64,000 nt of DNA from Micromonospora sp. CB01531 (lineage in GTDB: Bacteria > Actinomycetota > Actinomycetes > Mycobacteriales > Micromonosporaceae), in assembly GCF_001905095.1 (NCBI RefSeq), contig NZ_LWLS01000056.1, positions 1-64,000 on the forward strand, given 5' to 3'. Both the position numbers and the translations under genes were made by a program. Position 1 is the first letter of the stretch; every line of letters begins with the position of its first letter. Under the pieces are notes generated by a model. That model saw only the letters and a list, made by a program, of their open reading frames with translations, was not told the origin of the DNA and searched no databases. Shown here one piece after another: positions 8,387-15,553 of this stretch.

Positions 8387-10633
8387 TTACTTGCCCGGCT
8401 TGTAGGTCCGCTCGACATGCCCCTTGAGCTCCTCGGGATAGAAGTAGACGGGCCGGAGGTCGCCACTCGCGTACCGTTCGGCCTGGTCGTTGAAGTGCGG
8501 CGAGTCGGGATGCCCGCTCGCGCCCCCCGCCGTCACCGCCCAGGCACGCAGCCGCGGCCCGAACTCCACGACCGCCATGAAGCTGTTGCCGCTGGTGCCG
8601 TAGTAGCGCTTCGTGCCCGGGTAGCGCCGAGCCCCGAACGAGGCGAGGGACCCCCACTGCGCGGAGGTGAAGGGCACCGGGCTGCTCGGCTTGGCGTCGT
8701 CGAACGTCTGGACGATCGCCCCGTCGTTGCGCTGGAACCGGTTGATCTCGCCCCAGGGCACCTGCCAGTTGCCGAAATCCTGGGTCAGCCGCTCCACCGC
8801 CGCATCAAGCGCTGCGAGCCGCTGCGCATCGGTGGCGCGCTCGGCGAGGTAGTCCCACATCGACATGCCGGCATCTCGCGCCGCCTGGGCCAGGGGCGCC
8901 CAGAGCGCCTCTGCCCAGAACACGGCCAACGACGTCGCGGTTGACTGCGCACCCCAGCGATAGTCCCAGCCGCGCAGCAGGCCGATCGGCCCGGCGAGTC
9001 TCGCCTTCTGCTGGTCGCCCTCGGGCAGCTTGTCCCACGCCGCGGCGAGCCCCGGCACCAGTCGGGCGAACGCGGTGAGGTACGTGTCGAAGGCGGCTGC
9101 GATCAGCGTCTGCGGGGTGAAGTCCCGCCGCGCACTCAGCACCCGGATGGCCTGCGGGCCACGCGGGTTCTCGCCGGCCTGGTCGAAGTAGCGCGGATAG
9201 TCGGCGGCCTTGGGGCTGTCCGCGCCGGCCGCGGTCCAGGGCCAGTTGTTCGTGTTGAACGCCCAGCCATTCTCCGGATTCACCGCCTGCGGCAGGCTGC
9301 CGAGGCTGTGCAGCCCGCGCCAGTCGGTTGCCGGATCGCTGCCGTCGACGGGCTTGCGGTAGTCGAAGCGATCGTCCCGGACCGGCATGAACTGCGGCAC
9401 CAGGAAGGCGATCTCGCCCGTCGAGTCCGCGAAGAGCGTGTTGTTCGAGCTGTTGGCCTTGAGGCCCGCCACCTGGATGAAGTCCTCGTAATCCCGCGTT
9501 TTGGTGCGCAGGAAGCTCTGTTGCAGCGCCTCGACGGGCTTGTTCATCAGCGCGAACGCGATCCACTTGCCGTCCGCCTCACGCACGATCGGGCCGTGGT
9601 GGGTGGCGAAGGTGGTGAAGCTGCGCTGGGCCCGCCCGCCCTCCGCGGTGCGGTACGACAGCGTGATCGTCTTCGTCGTCACCGGCCGCAGCTCGTTGCC
9701 GTAGCGGTAGGAGCGGCTGCCGTCCGCTCCGGTCACGATCGTCTCGGCGAACTCGTCGACGTTGTCGACGCCGCTCGACGTGTGCATCCAGCCCGTGTTC
9801 GCGTTGAAGCCCTGGTAGATGAAGAACTGCCCCCAGGTGGCGGCGCCGTAGACATTGAGCCCGGCGCCGCTCGTCACATGTTGCTCCGAGCGGAAGAAGA
9901 AGCTGGTGTGCGGGTTGATCAGCAGCAGCGCATGGCCGTCTCGGGTGTGGCTCGGCGCGATCGCCATGCCGTTCGAGCCGCTCGGTTCGCGGAACAGCAG
10001 CCCGCGCTCCTCATCGGTCATCGGCACCGCGCGCCTGCCGTAGAAGGCTTCGAGCTGGGTGAGTGGCACCCGCTCGATGTCGCCGCCGATGCTGCCTTCG
10101 GAGAAGCTCAGCGGCATCCACGGCTCGAACCGGCTGATCACCCGTGGCTGCACCTCGGGGTGGGTCGCGAGGTAGTAGTTCAGGCCGTCCGCCCAGGCCT
10201 GCATCAGCTCGCGTAACCAGGCCGGGCTCTTCGCGTAGTCCCCCTTCAACACCTCGGGGTCGATGAACAGCCGCTGGCGCAGGTCCTGCCAGATCGCGCT
10301 CTCGCCCTCGGCCTCGGCGAGGCGGCCGAGGCTCACCAGGTAGTTGCGTTCGATCCGGTTGAAGTCGTCCTCGGCCTGGGCGTACATCATCCCGAACACG
10401 GCATCGGCGTCGGTCTTGCCCACCACGTGCGGGACGCCCCAGTCGTCACGGGTGATCGTCACGTGCGCAGCCTGCCTACGCCAGCGGGCGAGGTCGGGCG
10501 CGTGCTGCGCGGGGGCGGCGGACGCGCTGCCGGATGGCAGCCCCGCCGCGACGGCCGCGGCTCCCGCGGCCAGCCCGGCAGCCCCGCCCAGGATGCGGCG
10601 CCGGCTCAGCCCTTCGTTCTGCGCGTGGTTCAT
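8387..10633 (-). CDS. secreted penicillin acylase-family Ntn hydrolase
   Basis: A 748-residue S45-family amidohydrolase that should self-cleave into alpha and beta chains. The N-terminus has a twin-arginine signal (SRRRILGGAAG, then an Ala-rich core). Maturation would expose the Ser of EPSGSNGMAIAPS (about residue 220) as the catalytic N-terminal nucleophile. Beta-chain landmarks are NPHTSFFF, the oxyanion and catalytic-Asn region KANSSNNTLFADSTGEI, and the C-terminal RNDGAIVQTFDD. Substrates in the family include beta-lactams, acyl-homoserine lactones and other N-acyl amides; sequence alone does not decide. The ATG is preceded by AAAGGTGG and overlaps the stop of a short leader frame. Confidence 0.88.
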   Translation of the reverse strand: MNHAQNEGLSRRRILGGAAGLAAGAAAVAAGLPSGSASAAPAQHAPDLARWRRQAAHVTITRDDWGVPHVVGKTDADAVFGMMYAQAEDDFNRIERNYLVSLGRLAEAEGESAIWQDLRQRLFIDPEVLKGDYAKSPAWLRELMQAWADGLNYYLATHPEVQPRVISRFEPWMPLSFSEGSIGGDIERVPLTQLEAFYGRRAVPMTDEERGLLFREPSGSNGMAIAPSHTRDGHALLLINPHTSFFFRSEQHVTSGAGLNVYGAATWGQFFIYQGFNANTGWMHTSSGVDNVDEFAETIVTGADGSRSYRYGNELRPVTTKTITLSYRTAEGGRAQRSFTTFATHHGPIVREADGKWIAFALMNKPVEALQQSFLRTKTRDYEDFIQVAGLKANSSNNTLFADSTGEIAFLVPQFMPVRDDRFDYRKPVDGSDPATDWRGLHSLGSLPQAVNPENGWAFNTNNWPWTAAGADSPKAADYPRYFDQAGENPRGPQAIRVLSARRDFTPQTLIAAAFDTYLTAFARLVPGLAAAWDKLPEGDQQKARLAGPIGLLRGWDYRWGAQSTATSLAVFWAEALWAPLAQAARDAGMSMWDYLAERATDAQRLAALDAAVERLTQDFGNWQVPWGEINRFQRNDGAIVQTFDDAKPSSPVPFTSAQWGSLASFGARRYPGTKRYYGTSGNSFMAVVEFGPRLRAWAVTAGGASGHPDSPHFNDQAERYASGDLRPVYFYPEELKGHVERTYKPGK

Positions 10634-10692
10634 GAATGGGTCCACCTTTCTGGGCAGCAGCCGCCCTTCGGCCAGGGAAGGACAACGGTCAT
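10630..10692 (-). CDS. 20-residue leader ORF coupled to the acylase gene
   Basis: A minus-strand frame MTVVLPWPKGGCCPERW... of 20 codons has a near-perfect AGGAGG five bases before its ATG. Its TGA overlaps the ATG of the acylase gene (ATGA). Its coding DNA contains a GGGC/GCCC hairpin candidate around the two Cys codons. Arrangement and ribosome-binding site argue for real translation, either as a leader controlling the acylase or as simple coupling. No homologue is recognised. Confidence 0.5.
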   Translation of the reverse strand: MTVVLPWPKGGCCPERWTHS

Positions 10693-10760
10693 CGCCGCCT
10701 CCTGACCGCTTGGGGATCAACCTGGCCCAAACTGCGTACCATTCGCTCGGGCGGCGTGGC

Positions 10761-10780
10761 AATAGAGATCAAGAGCTATT
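10761..10780. promoter_or_regulatory. AT-rich inverted repeat upstream of the leader ORF
   Basis: AATAG and CTATT arms flank ten bases in an AT-rich island about 70 bp upstream of the leader ORF. Position suggests a promoter or operator for the acylase transcript, but the arms are short. Confidence 0.25.
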
Positions 10781-10817
10781 TGACCTGCGAGACATGCTCG
10801 TGACAATCGAGGTCCGT

Positions 10818-10885
10818 CGCGAGTGGAGTCGCGGTCGATCGCGAGTGGAGTGGCGGCCGGTCCGCGAGTGGACTGGCGACGGGTA
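10818..10885. repeat. three tandem 22-23 bp repeats
   Basis: CGCGAGTGGA recurs at 10818, 10840 and 10863, each followed by a related ST-rich segment (GTCGCGG, GTGGCGG, CTGGCGAC). This gives three near-identical tandem units in the spacer between the ABC transporter's last gene and the acylase promoter region. They may be operator-like direct repeats or a decaying minisatellite. Confidence 0.7.
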
Positions 10886-10891
10886 CGGCCC

Positions 10892-11905
10892 TCAGGACAG
10901 CCGCTGCGCCCGGTGCAGGATCCGCTGCAGGACCACCACCAGAGCGAGGAACGCACCGCTGACGACCTGTTGGAACGACGAGGTGAGCACGCCGATCTGA
11001 TTGATCAGGCTCTGGATCACGCCGAGCAGCAGCACGCCGGCCATCGTCCCGGTGAGCCCGCCGGCGCCGCCGGTGAGCAGCGTGCCGCCGATCACCACGG
11101 CGGCGATGACGTCGAGTTCCATGCCCGCGCCGAGGATGGTGACGCCGGAGGACAGGCGGGCGGCGTTGAGGGCGCCCGCCAACCCGGACAGCAGTCCGGA
11201 GATGAGATAGACGAGGACCTTGACCCGGGCGACCGGCACGCCCATGAGCACGGCGGCCTCCTCGCTGCCGCCGATCGCATACACCTGTTGCCCGAAGCCG
11301 GTGCGCTGCAGCAGCACGCCGCCGAGCAGGACCAGACCCAGCGTGATCCAGACCGGCGCGGTGAGGCCGAGGACGGACGTCTGGCCCAGCGCGCTGAAGG
11401 CGTCGTTCTGCACCAGGTAGGTGTTCGCCCCCTCGTCGGAAACCGCGAGCATGAGGCCACGCATGCCGAGCAGGCCCGCCAGGGTCACGATGAACGGCGC
11501 CATGCCGGTGCGCGCCACGATCAGCCCTTGCACGAGCCCGATCGCGCCACACACCGCGAGCGGCAGCAGCAACGCGACGAGCAGCCCATACCGGGAGCCG
11601 TAGGCGGCCAGCACCCCGGCGAGCACGAAGGACGAGCCGACGGAGAGGTCGATGCCGCCGCTGATGATGACGAAGGTCATCCCGATCGCGACGATCGCCA
11701 GGAACGACGACGACACCACGATGTTCGCGGCGTTCTGTGGGGTGGCGAACGAGTCGAAGGCGACGGCCCCGACCACGACGGTGACCGCCAGAACCATGAG
11801 CGCGCCGTGATGCTGGAGGAGGTGACCGACCCGTTCCCGGCGCAGTGCGCCCGGTCGGCACCGCGCCTCGGCGCCGGCGTCCGCGTCGGCGATGGTGGTG
11901 GTCAT
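10892..11905 (-). CDS. sugar ABC transporter permease (YjfF/RbsC-like)
   Basis: A 337-residue inner-membrane permease of the BPD_transp_2 (ribose/galactofuranose) family with about ten hydrophobic segments. Diagnostic motifs are IVAIGMTFVIISGGIDLSVGS in the first third, NGLIVA-like LVQGLIVARTGMAPFIVTL in the middle, and GAGMELDVIAAVVIGGTLLTGG near the end. Its ATG overlaps the stop of the preceding permease by four bases, and both would assemble with the ATPase encoded upstream. It is the last gene of the operon. The first 25 residues are charged and cytoplasmic. Confidence 0.9.
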   Translation of the reverse strand: MTTTIADADAGAEARCRPGALRRERVGHLLQHHGALMVLAVTVVVGAVAFDSFATPQNAANIVVSSSFLAIVAIGMTFVIISGGIDLSVGSSFVLAGVLAAYGSRYGLLVALLLPLAVCGAIGLVQGLIVARTGMAPFIVTLAGLLGMRGLMLAVSDEGANTYLVQNDAFSALGQTSVLGLTAPVWITLGLVLLGGVLLQRTGFGQQVYAIGGSEEAAVLMGVPVARVKVLVYLISGLLSGLAGALNAARLSSGVTILGAGMELDVIAAVVIGGTLLTGGAGGLTGTMAGVLLLGVIQSLINQIGVLTSSFQQVVSGAFLALVVVLQRILHRAQRLS

Positions 11906-12864
11906 GCGCGCCTCCCTCGGGCGGCGTAGACAGCGGCCAGGATGATGACCGCCTGGACCATCTGGGTCCAGGACTGCGGCAGGTTGTGCTTGATGAGCGT
12001 GGCCTGGAGGAGCTGGATGAGCAGGGCGCCCAGCACGGTGCCGAGCACCCGGACCCGGCCGCCGGTGAGCGGGGTCCCGCCGACGACCACGGCGGTGATC
12101 GCGGACAGTTCCATGAGCAGGCCCAGCGAGGTGGGGTCGCTGGCCTGCAGCCGGGACGTGGCCAGCACTCCCGCCACCGCGGCGAGTAGGCCGGAGATGA
12201 GGTAGACGGTGACCAGGACGCGTCGTACCGGCAGGCCGGACAGCCGGCTCGCGGCCCGGTTGCCACCTACGGCGACCAGCTGGCGGCCGAAGGTGGTGCG
12301 CTTGACCAGGAACGCGACCAGCACGGTGAGCGCCGCCGCGATGATGACCACCAGCGGCAGGCCGAGCACGGACCGGCTGCCGAGGGTGATCAGCGTGGGG
12401 TTGCGGAACTCGGTGAGCTGCGGCACCAGCACGTTCGCCAGGCCGCGTACGCCCACCAGCAGTGCCAGCGTCGCCACGATGGGCTGCACCCCCACGTACG
12501 CCACCAGCGCGCCGCCGCCGGCGCCGACGGCGGCGCCGGCGATCAGGGCCGCGACGATCGCGACCGGAGCGCCGTACCCGAGGTAGAGCACCACCACCGC
12601 CGAGGCGAGCGCCATCACCGAACCTACGGACAGGTCGATACCCTCGGTGCCGATCACCAGCGCCATCCCGAGCGAGGTGATCACGACGGGCGCCACCTGG
12701 ATCAGCTGGGTCCGGAAGTTCGCCACCTCGAGGAAGTGCGGCGTGAACACCACGTTGAAGAGCAAGAGCGCGAGCACCGACACGTAGACGCCGTACTCCT
12801 GCAGCCACGCGAGCAGGCGTACCCGCCCGCCCCAGGCGCGCGGCGCGACCGCGAGGTCAGCCAT
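11902..12864 (-). CDS. sugar ABC transporter permease (YtfT-like)
   Basis: A 320-residue permease of the same family as the next gene, with the conserved SLGMALVIGTEGIDLSVGSV and ELSAITAVVVGGTPLTGG motifs and about nine hydrophobic helices. Having two permeases after one fused ATPase is the layout of the E. coli galactofuranose importer (YtfQRT-YjfF). The start MADLAV is favoured by AGGAGA six bases upstream and lies inside the end of the ATPase gene, overlapping it by eight bases. Confidence 0.9.
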   Translation of the reverse strand: MADLAVAPRAWGGRVRLLAWLQEYGVYVSVLALLLFNVVFTPHFLEVANFRTQLIQVAPVVITSLGMALVIGTEGIDLSVGSVMALASAVVVLYLGYGAPVAIVAALIAGAAVGAGGGALVAYVGVQPIVATLALLVGVRGLANVLVPQLTEFRNPTLITLGSRSVLGLPLVVIIAAALTVLVAFLVKRTTFGRQLVAVGGNRAASRLSGLPVRRVLVTVYLISGLLAAVAGVLATSRLQASDPTSLGLLMELSAITAVVVGGTPLTGGRVRVLGTVLGALLIQLLQATLIKHNLPQSWTQMVQAVIILAAVYAARGRRA

Positions 12865-14383
12865 CGGTCTCTCCTGTCGCGGCAATCGTTGCCATGATTG
12901 CTTCTTCCGTAACCTGGTCCCCGCTCAGCTCGCCCGCGACCGCGCCGTCGCGCAGGACCACGACCCGGTCCGCCCCCTCGACGAGTTCCTCCAGGTCGGA
13001 GGAGATCAGCAGCACTCCGAGCCCCTCGGCCGCCAACTCGTCGATGAGTGCCTGCACCTCGGCCTTGGCCCCGACGTCGATGCCCCGGGTCGGCTCGTCG
13101 AGCAGCAGCACCTTCGCGCCGGTCGCCAGCGAGCGGGCCAGCAGGACCTTCTGCTGGTTGCCGCCGGACAGCTCGGCGACCTTCTGGTCGGGGGAGGCGG
13201 CCTTGATGCGGAGCCGCCGCATGAAGCTGTCGACGATCCGGTCAACCCGGGCGTCGGACACCACTCCGGACCGGGACAGCTGGGGCAGGGCGGCCAGCGC
13301 GATGTTGTCCTTTACCGACAGGGTCGGCACGATGCCCTCGGCCTTGCGGTCCTCGGGGACGAGGCTGACGCCGGCGCGGATCGCGGCCGCCGGAGAACCA
13401 CGGCGCACCTCCTGCCCAGCCACCAGCACCGTGCCGCCGTCGAGCGGAAGGGCACCCGCGATCGCCTTGGCCGTCTCGCTGCGGCCGGCGCCCAGCAGCC
13501 CGCCCAGGCCCACCACCTCGCCGGGACGGACCTGCACGGACACGTCACGCAGGGCAGGCCGGCGGGACAGCGATCGGGCCTCCACCAGCGGCCCGCTGGC
13601 CGCGGCGGTGTGCTCGCCGGAGAACTTCGTCGCCCCCTCCCGCCGGATCTCAGCGGGGTCGCGGCCGAGCATCAGCGCGACGAGATCCACCCGCGGCAGC
13701 TCGTCGAGCGGTCCGCCGTGCGCCACCCTGCCGTCGCGCAGCACGGTGACCCGGTCGCAGATCCGGTACAGCTCGTCGAGGCGGTGGCTCACGTAGATCA
13801 GCGAGATGCCCTGCGCCCGCAGGTCGGCGATGACGCCGAAGAGGGTGTCCACCTCCCGCGGTTCCAGGGCCGAGGTTGGTTCGTCCATGATCACCACGCG
13901 GGCATCGATGGAGACCGCGCGGGCGAGCGCCACCATCTGCTGGGTGCCCATGCCGAGCGAGCGAAGCGGCCGGCGCACGTCGGTGCGGATGCCGTACCGG
14001 GTCATCACGCGCTCGGCCTCGGCGTACAGCTGCGTCATGTCGATGACCCCGAGCCGGCTGCGCGGTTCCCGCCCGAGCAGCAGGTTGTGCGCGAGGCTCA
14101 TCTGCGGGACAAGGTTGACCTCCTGGTAGATGGTCGAGATCCCGGCCCGTTGGGCGGCGAGGGGGTGGTCGAAGGTGACCGGCTCGCCGCGCAGCAGGAG
14201 CGTCCCCCGGTCCGGCCGGTACACGCCGGTTAGGACCTTGATGAGAGTCGACTTGCCGGCGCCGTTCTCGCCGACCAGGGCATGTACCTGCCCCGCATCG
14301 AGCCGGAAGGACACGTCGTCCAGGGCGAGGACCCCGGGGAATCCCTTCGAGATTCCCCGGGCCTCCAGAACCGCGGTCGCCAT
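12857..14383 (-). CDS. sugar ABC transporter ATP-binding protein (RbsA/YtfR type)
   Basis: A 508-residue fused double ATPase that powers the importer. The N-terminal domain has Walker A GENGAGKST (residues 38-46), Walker B VVIMDEPTSAL and the H-loop VSHR. In the C-terminal domain the P-loop is degenerate (GLLGAGRSE), followed by LVPEDRKAEGI, the signature LSGGNQQKVLLAR and LLLDEPTRGIDVG. This asymmetry is normal for the sugar ATPases. The start overlaps the stop of the binding-protein gene (ATGA). A close paralogue lies alone at 19209-20714. Confidence 0.93.
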   Translation of the reverse strand: MATAVLEARGISKGFPGVLALDDVSFRLDAGQVHALVGENGAGKSTLIKVLTGVYRPDRGTLLLRGEPVTFDHPLAAQRAGISTIYQEVNLVPQMSLAHNLLLGREPRSRLGVIDMTQLYAEAERVMTRYGIRTDVRRPLRSLGMGTQQMVALARAVSIDARVVIMDEPTSALEPREVDTLFGVIADLRAQGISLIYVSHRLDELYRICDRVTVLRDGRVAHGGPLDELPRVDLVALMLGRDPAEIRREGATKFSGEHTAAASGPLVEARSLSRRPALRDVSVQVRPGEVVGLGGLLGAGRSETAKAIAGALPLDGGTVLVAGQEVRRGSPAAAIRAGVSLVPEDRKAEGIVPTLSVKDNIALAALPQLSRSGVVSDARVDRIVDSFMRRLRIKAASPDQKVAELSGGNQQKVLLARSLATGAKVLLLDEPTRGIDVGAKAEVQALIDELAAEGLGVLLISSDLEELVEGADRVVVLRDGAVAGELSGDQVTEEAIMATIAATGETDG

Positions 14384-15447
14384 CAGTACGCGTTTCCCAG
14401 GCTCTCCTTGGCATTCGCCGTCGTGTACTCCTGGTCGCTGATGATCACCGTGGCCGGGATCCCCTCCCCGTCCAGGAACTTCTGGGTGGTGGAGAAGGCG
14501 AGCGGCCCGAAGCGCGGGTTCGACTCGACGACCGCGGACAGCCAGCCGTCGACGATGCCCTGCACGGCGGCGCGGGTGCCGTCCACCGACACGATCTTGA
14601 CCTGGCCGGGCGACTTCCCCGCGCCCTTGAGCGCCGTCACCGCCCCGAGCGCCATCTCGTCGTTCTCGGCGTAGATGCCCTCGGTGCCGGGCCGGGACTG
14701 GATCAGCTGCTCGGTGACCTGCTGGCCCTTCTCCCGGGTGAACTCGCCGGTCTGCTCGAAGGAGATGGTGATGCCCGGTGCCTTCTCCTGGATCCGGTCC
14801 TTGAAGCCCTTGGTCCGGTCGGTGGTGACGTTGTTGCCGGGCGCGCCGAGCAGGATGGCGACCTCACCCTGACCGCCGAGGGCCTGGATCATCTGGTCGG
14901 CCGCCCGCTCGCCCTGCTGATAGAAGTCCGACCCGATGAAGGTGAGGTAGTCGGTGCACGGCTGAGCGTTGATCTTGCGGTCGATGGTGATGATCGGGAC
15001 CTTCTTCTCCGCCGCCTGCCTCAGCACCGGCTCCCAGCCGTCGGAGTTCAACGGCGCGATGATCAGCAGCTTGGCGCCCTGGGCGATGAGCTGCTGCACG
15101 TCCGAGATCTGCTTGGAGAACTGCGACTGCGCGTTGGTGACCCGCAGGTTGGCGATGCCGAGCTTGGCGGCCTCGTCCTTGATGGACCTGGTCTCGGCGA
15201 TCCGGAACGGGTTGGCTTCCTTCTCCGACTGGGAGAAGCCGACCACGTCCTTCTTGAGGTCGAACTTCTGCCCGCCGAAGCTCTGCAGGGTGCAGGTCGG
15301 GCCGGCGGCACCCTGGCTCTGCACGACCTGCTGACCTGCGCTGCCGGCCGGTGCGGGCGTCTCGCCGCTGTCCTCGCCCTTGGCGCACGCCGCGGTGGCG
15401 AGCAGGGCGGCCAGCGCGACCGCCACCAATCCGGATGTCCTGGACAT
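14383..15447 (-). CDS. sugar-binding lipoprotein, YtfQ-like
   Basis: A 354-residue periplasmic-binding-protein type I lipoprotein. The signal peptide ends in a lipobox (LATAAC), then a Ser/Gly/Pro-rich linker. VGFSQSEKEANPFRIAETRS and SDGWEPVLRQAAEKKVPIIT then ITIDRKI closely resemble the galactofuranose-binding protein YtfQ. Two extra Cys (PTCTLQ and QPCTDY) could form a disulfide, as in YtfQ-type proteins. First gene of the four-gene importer operon. A strong hairpin separates it from the upstream glycosidase gene, so it may have its own promoter in that spacer. Galactofuranose or a related pentose/hexose is the inferred ligand. Confidence 0.88.
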   Translation of the reverse strand: MSRTSGLVAVALAALLATAACAKGEDSGETPAPAGSAGQQVVQSQGAAGPTCTLQSFGGQKFDLKKDVVGFSQSEKEANPFRIAETRSIKDEAAKLGIANLRVTNAQSQFSKQISDVQQLIAQGAKLLIIAPLNSDGWEPVLRQAAEKKVPIITIDRKINAQPCTDYLTFIGSDFYQQGERAADQMIQALGGQGEVAILLGAPGNNVTTDRTKGFKDRIQEKAPGITISFEQTGEFTREKGQQVTEQLIQSRPGTEGIYAENDEMALGAVTALKGAGKSPGQVKIVSVDGTRAAVQGIVDGWLSAVVESNPRFGPLAFSTTQKFLDGEGIPATVIISDQEYTTANAKESLGNAY

Positions 15448-15503
15448 GAGGGCTTCCTTTCCCGAGGCGGTTCTTACTCAGCGGGGATGGGGTCGGGGGC
15501 CGC

Positions 15504-15531
15504 CGCCGCCGCGGTGGGCACCGCGGCGGCG
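15504..15531 (-). terminator. strong hairpin between GH2 and importer genes
   Basis: A perfect 12-bp stem (arms 15504-15515 and 15520-15531, half-site CGCCGCCGCGGT) with a 4-nt loop sits 22 bp after the GH2 stop. It probably terminates or attenuates GH2 transcription before the binding-protein gene. Confidence 0.65.
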
Positions 15532-15553
15532 ACGGCGAGGAGGCGGATTCGCC

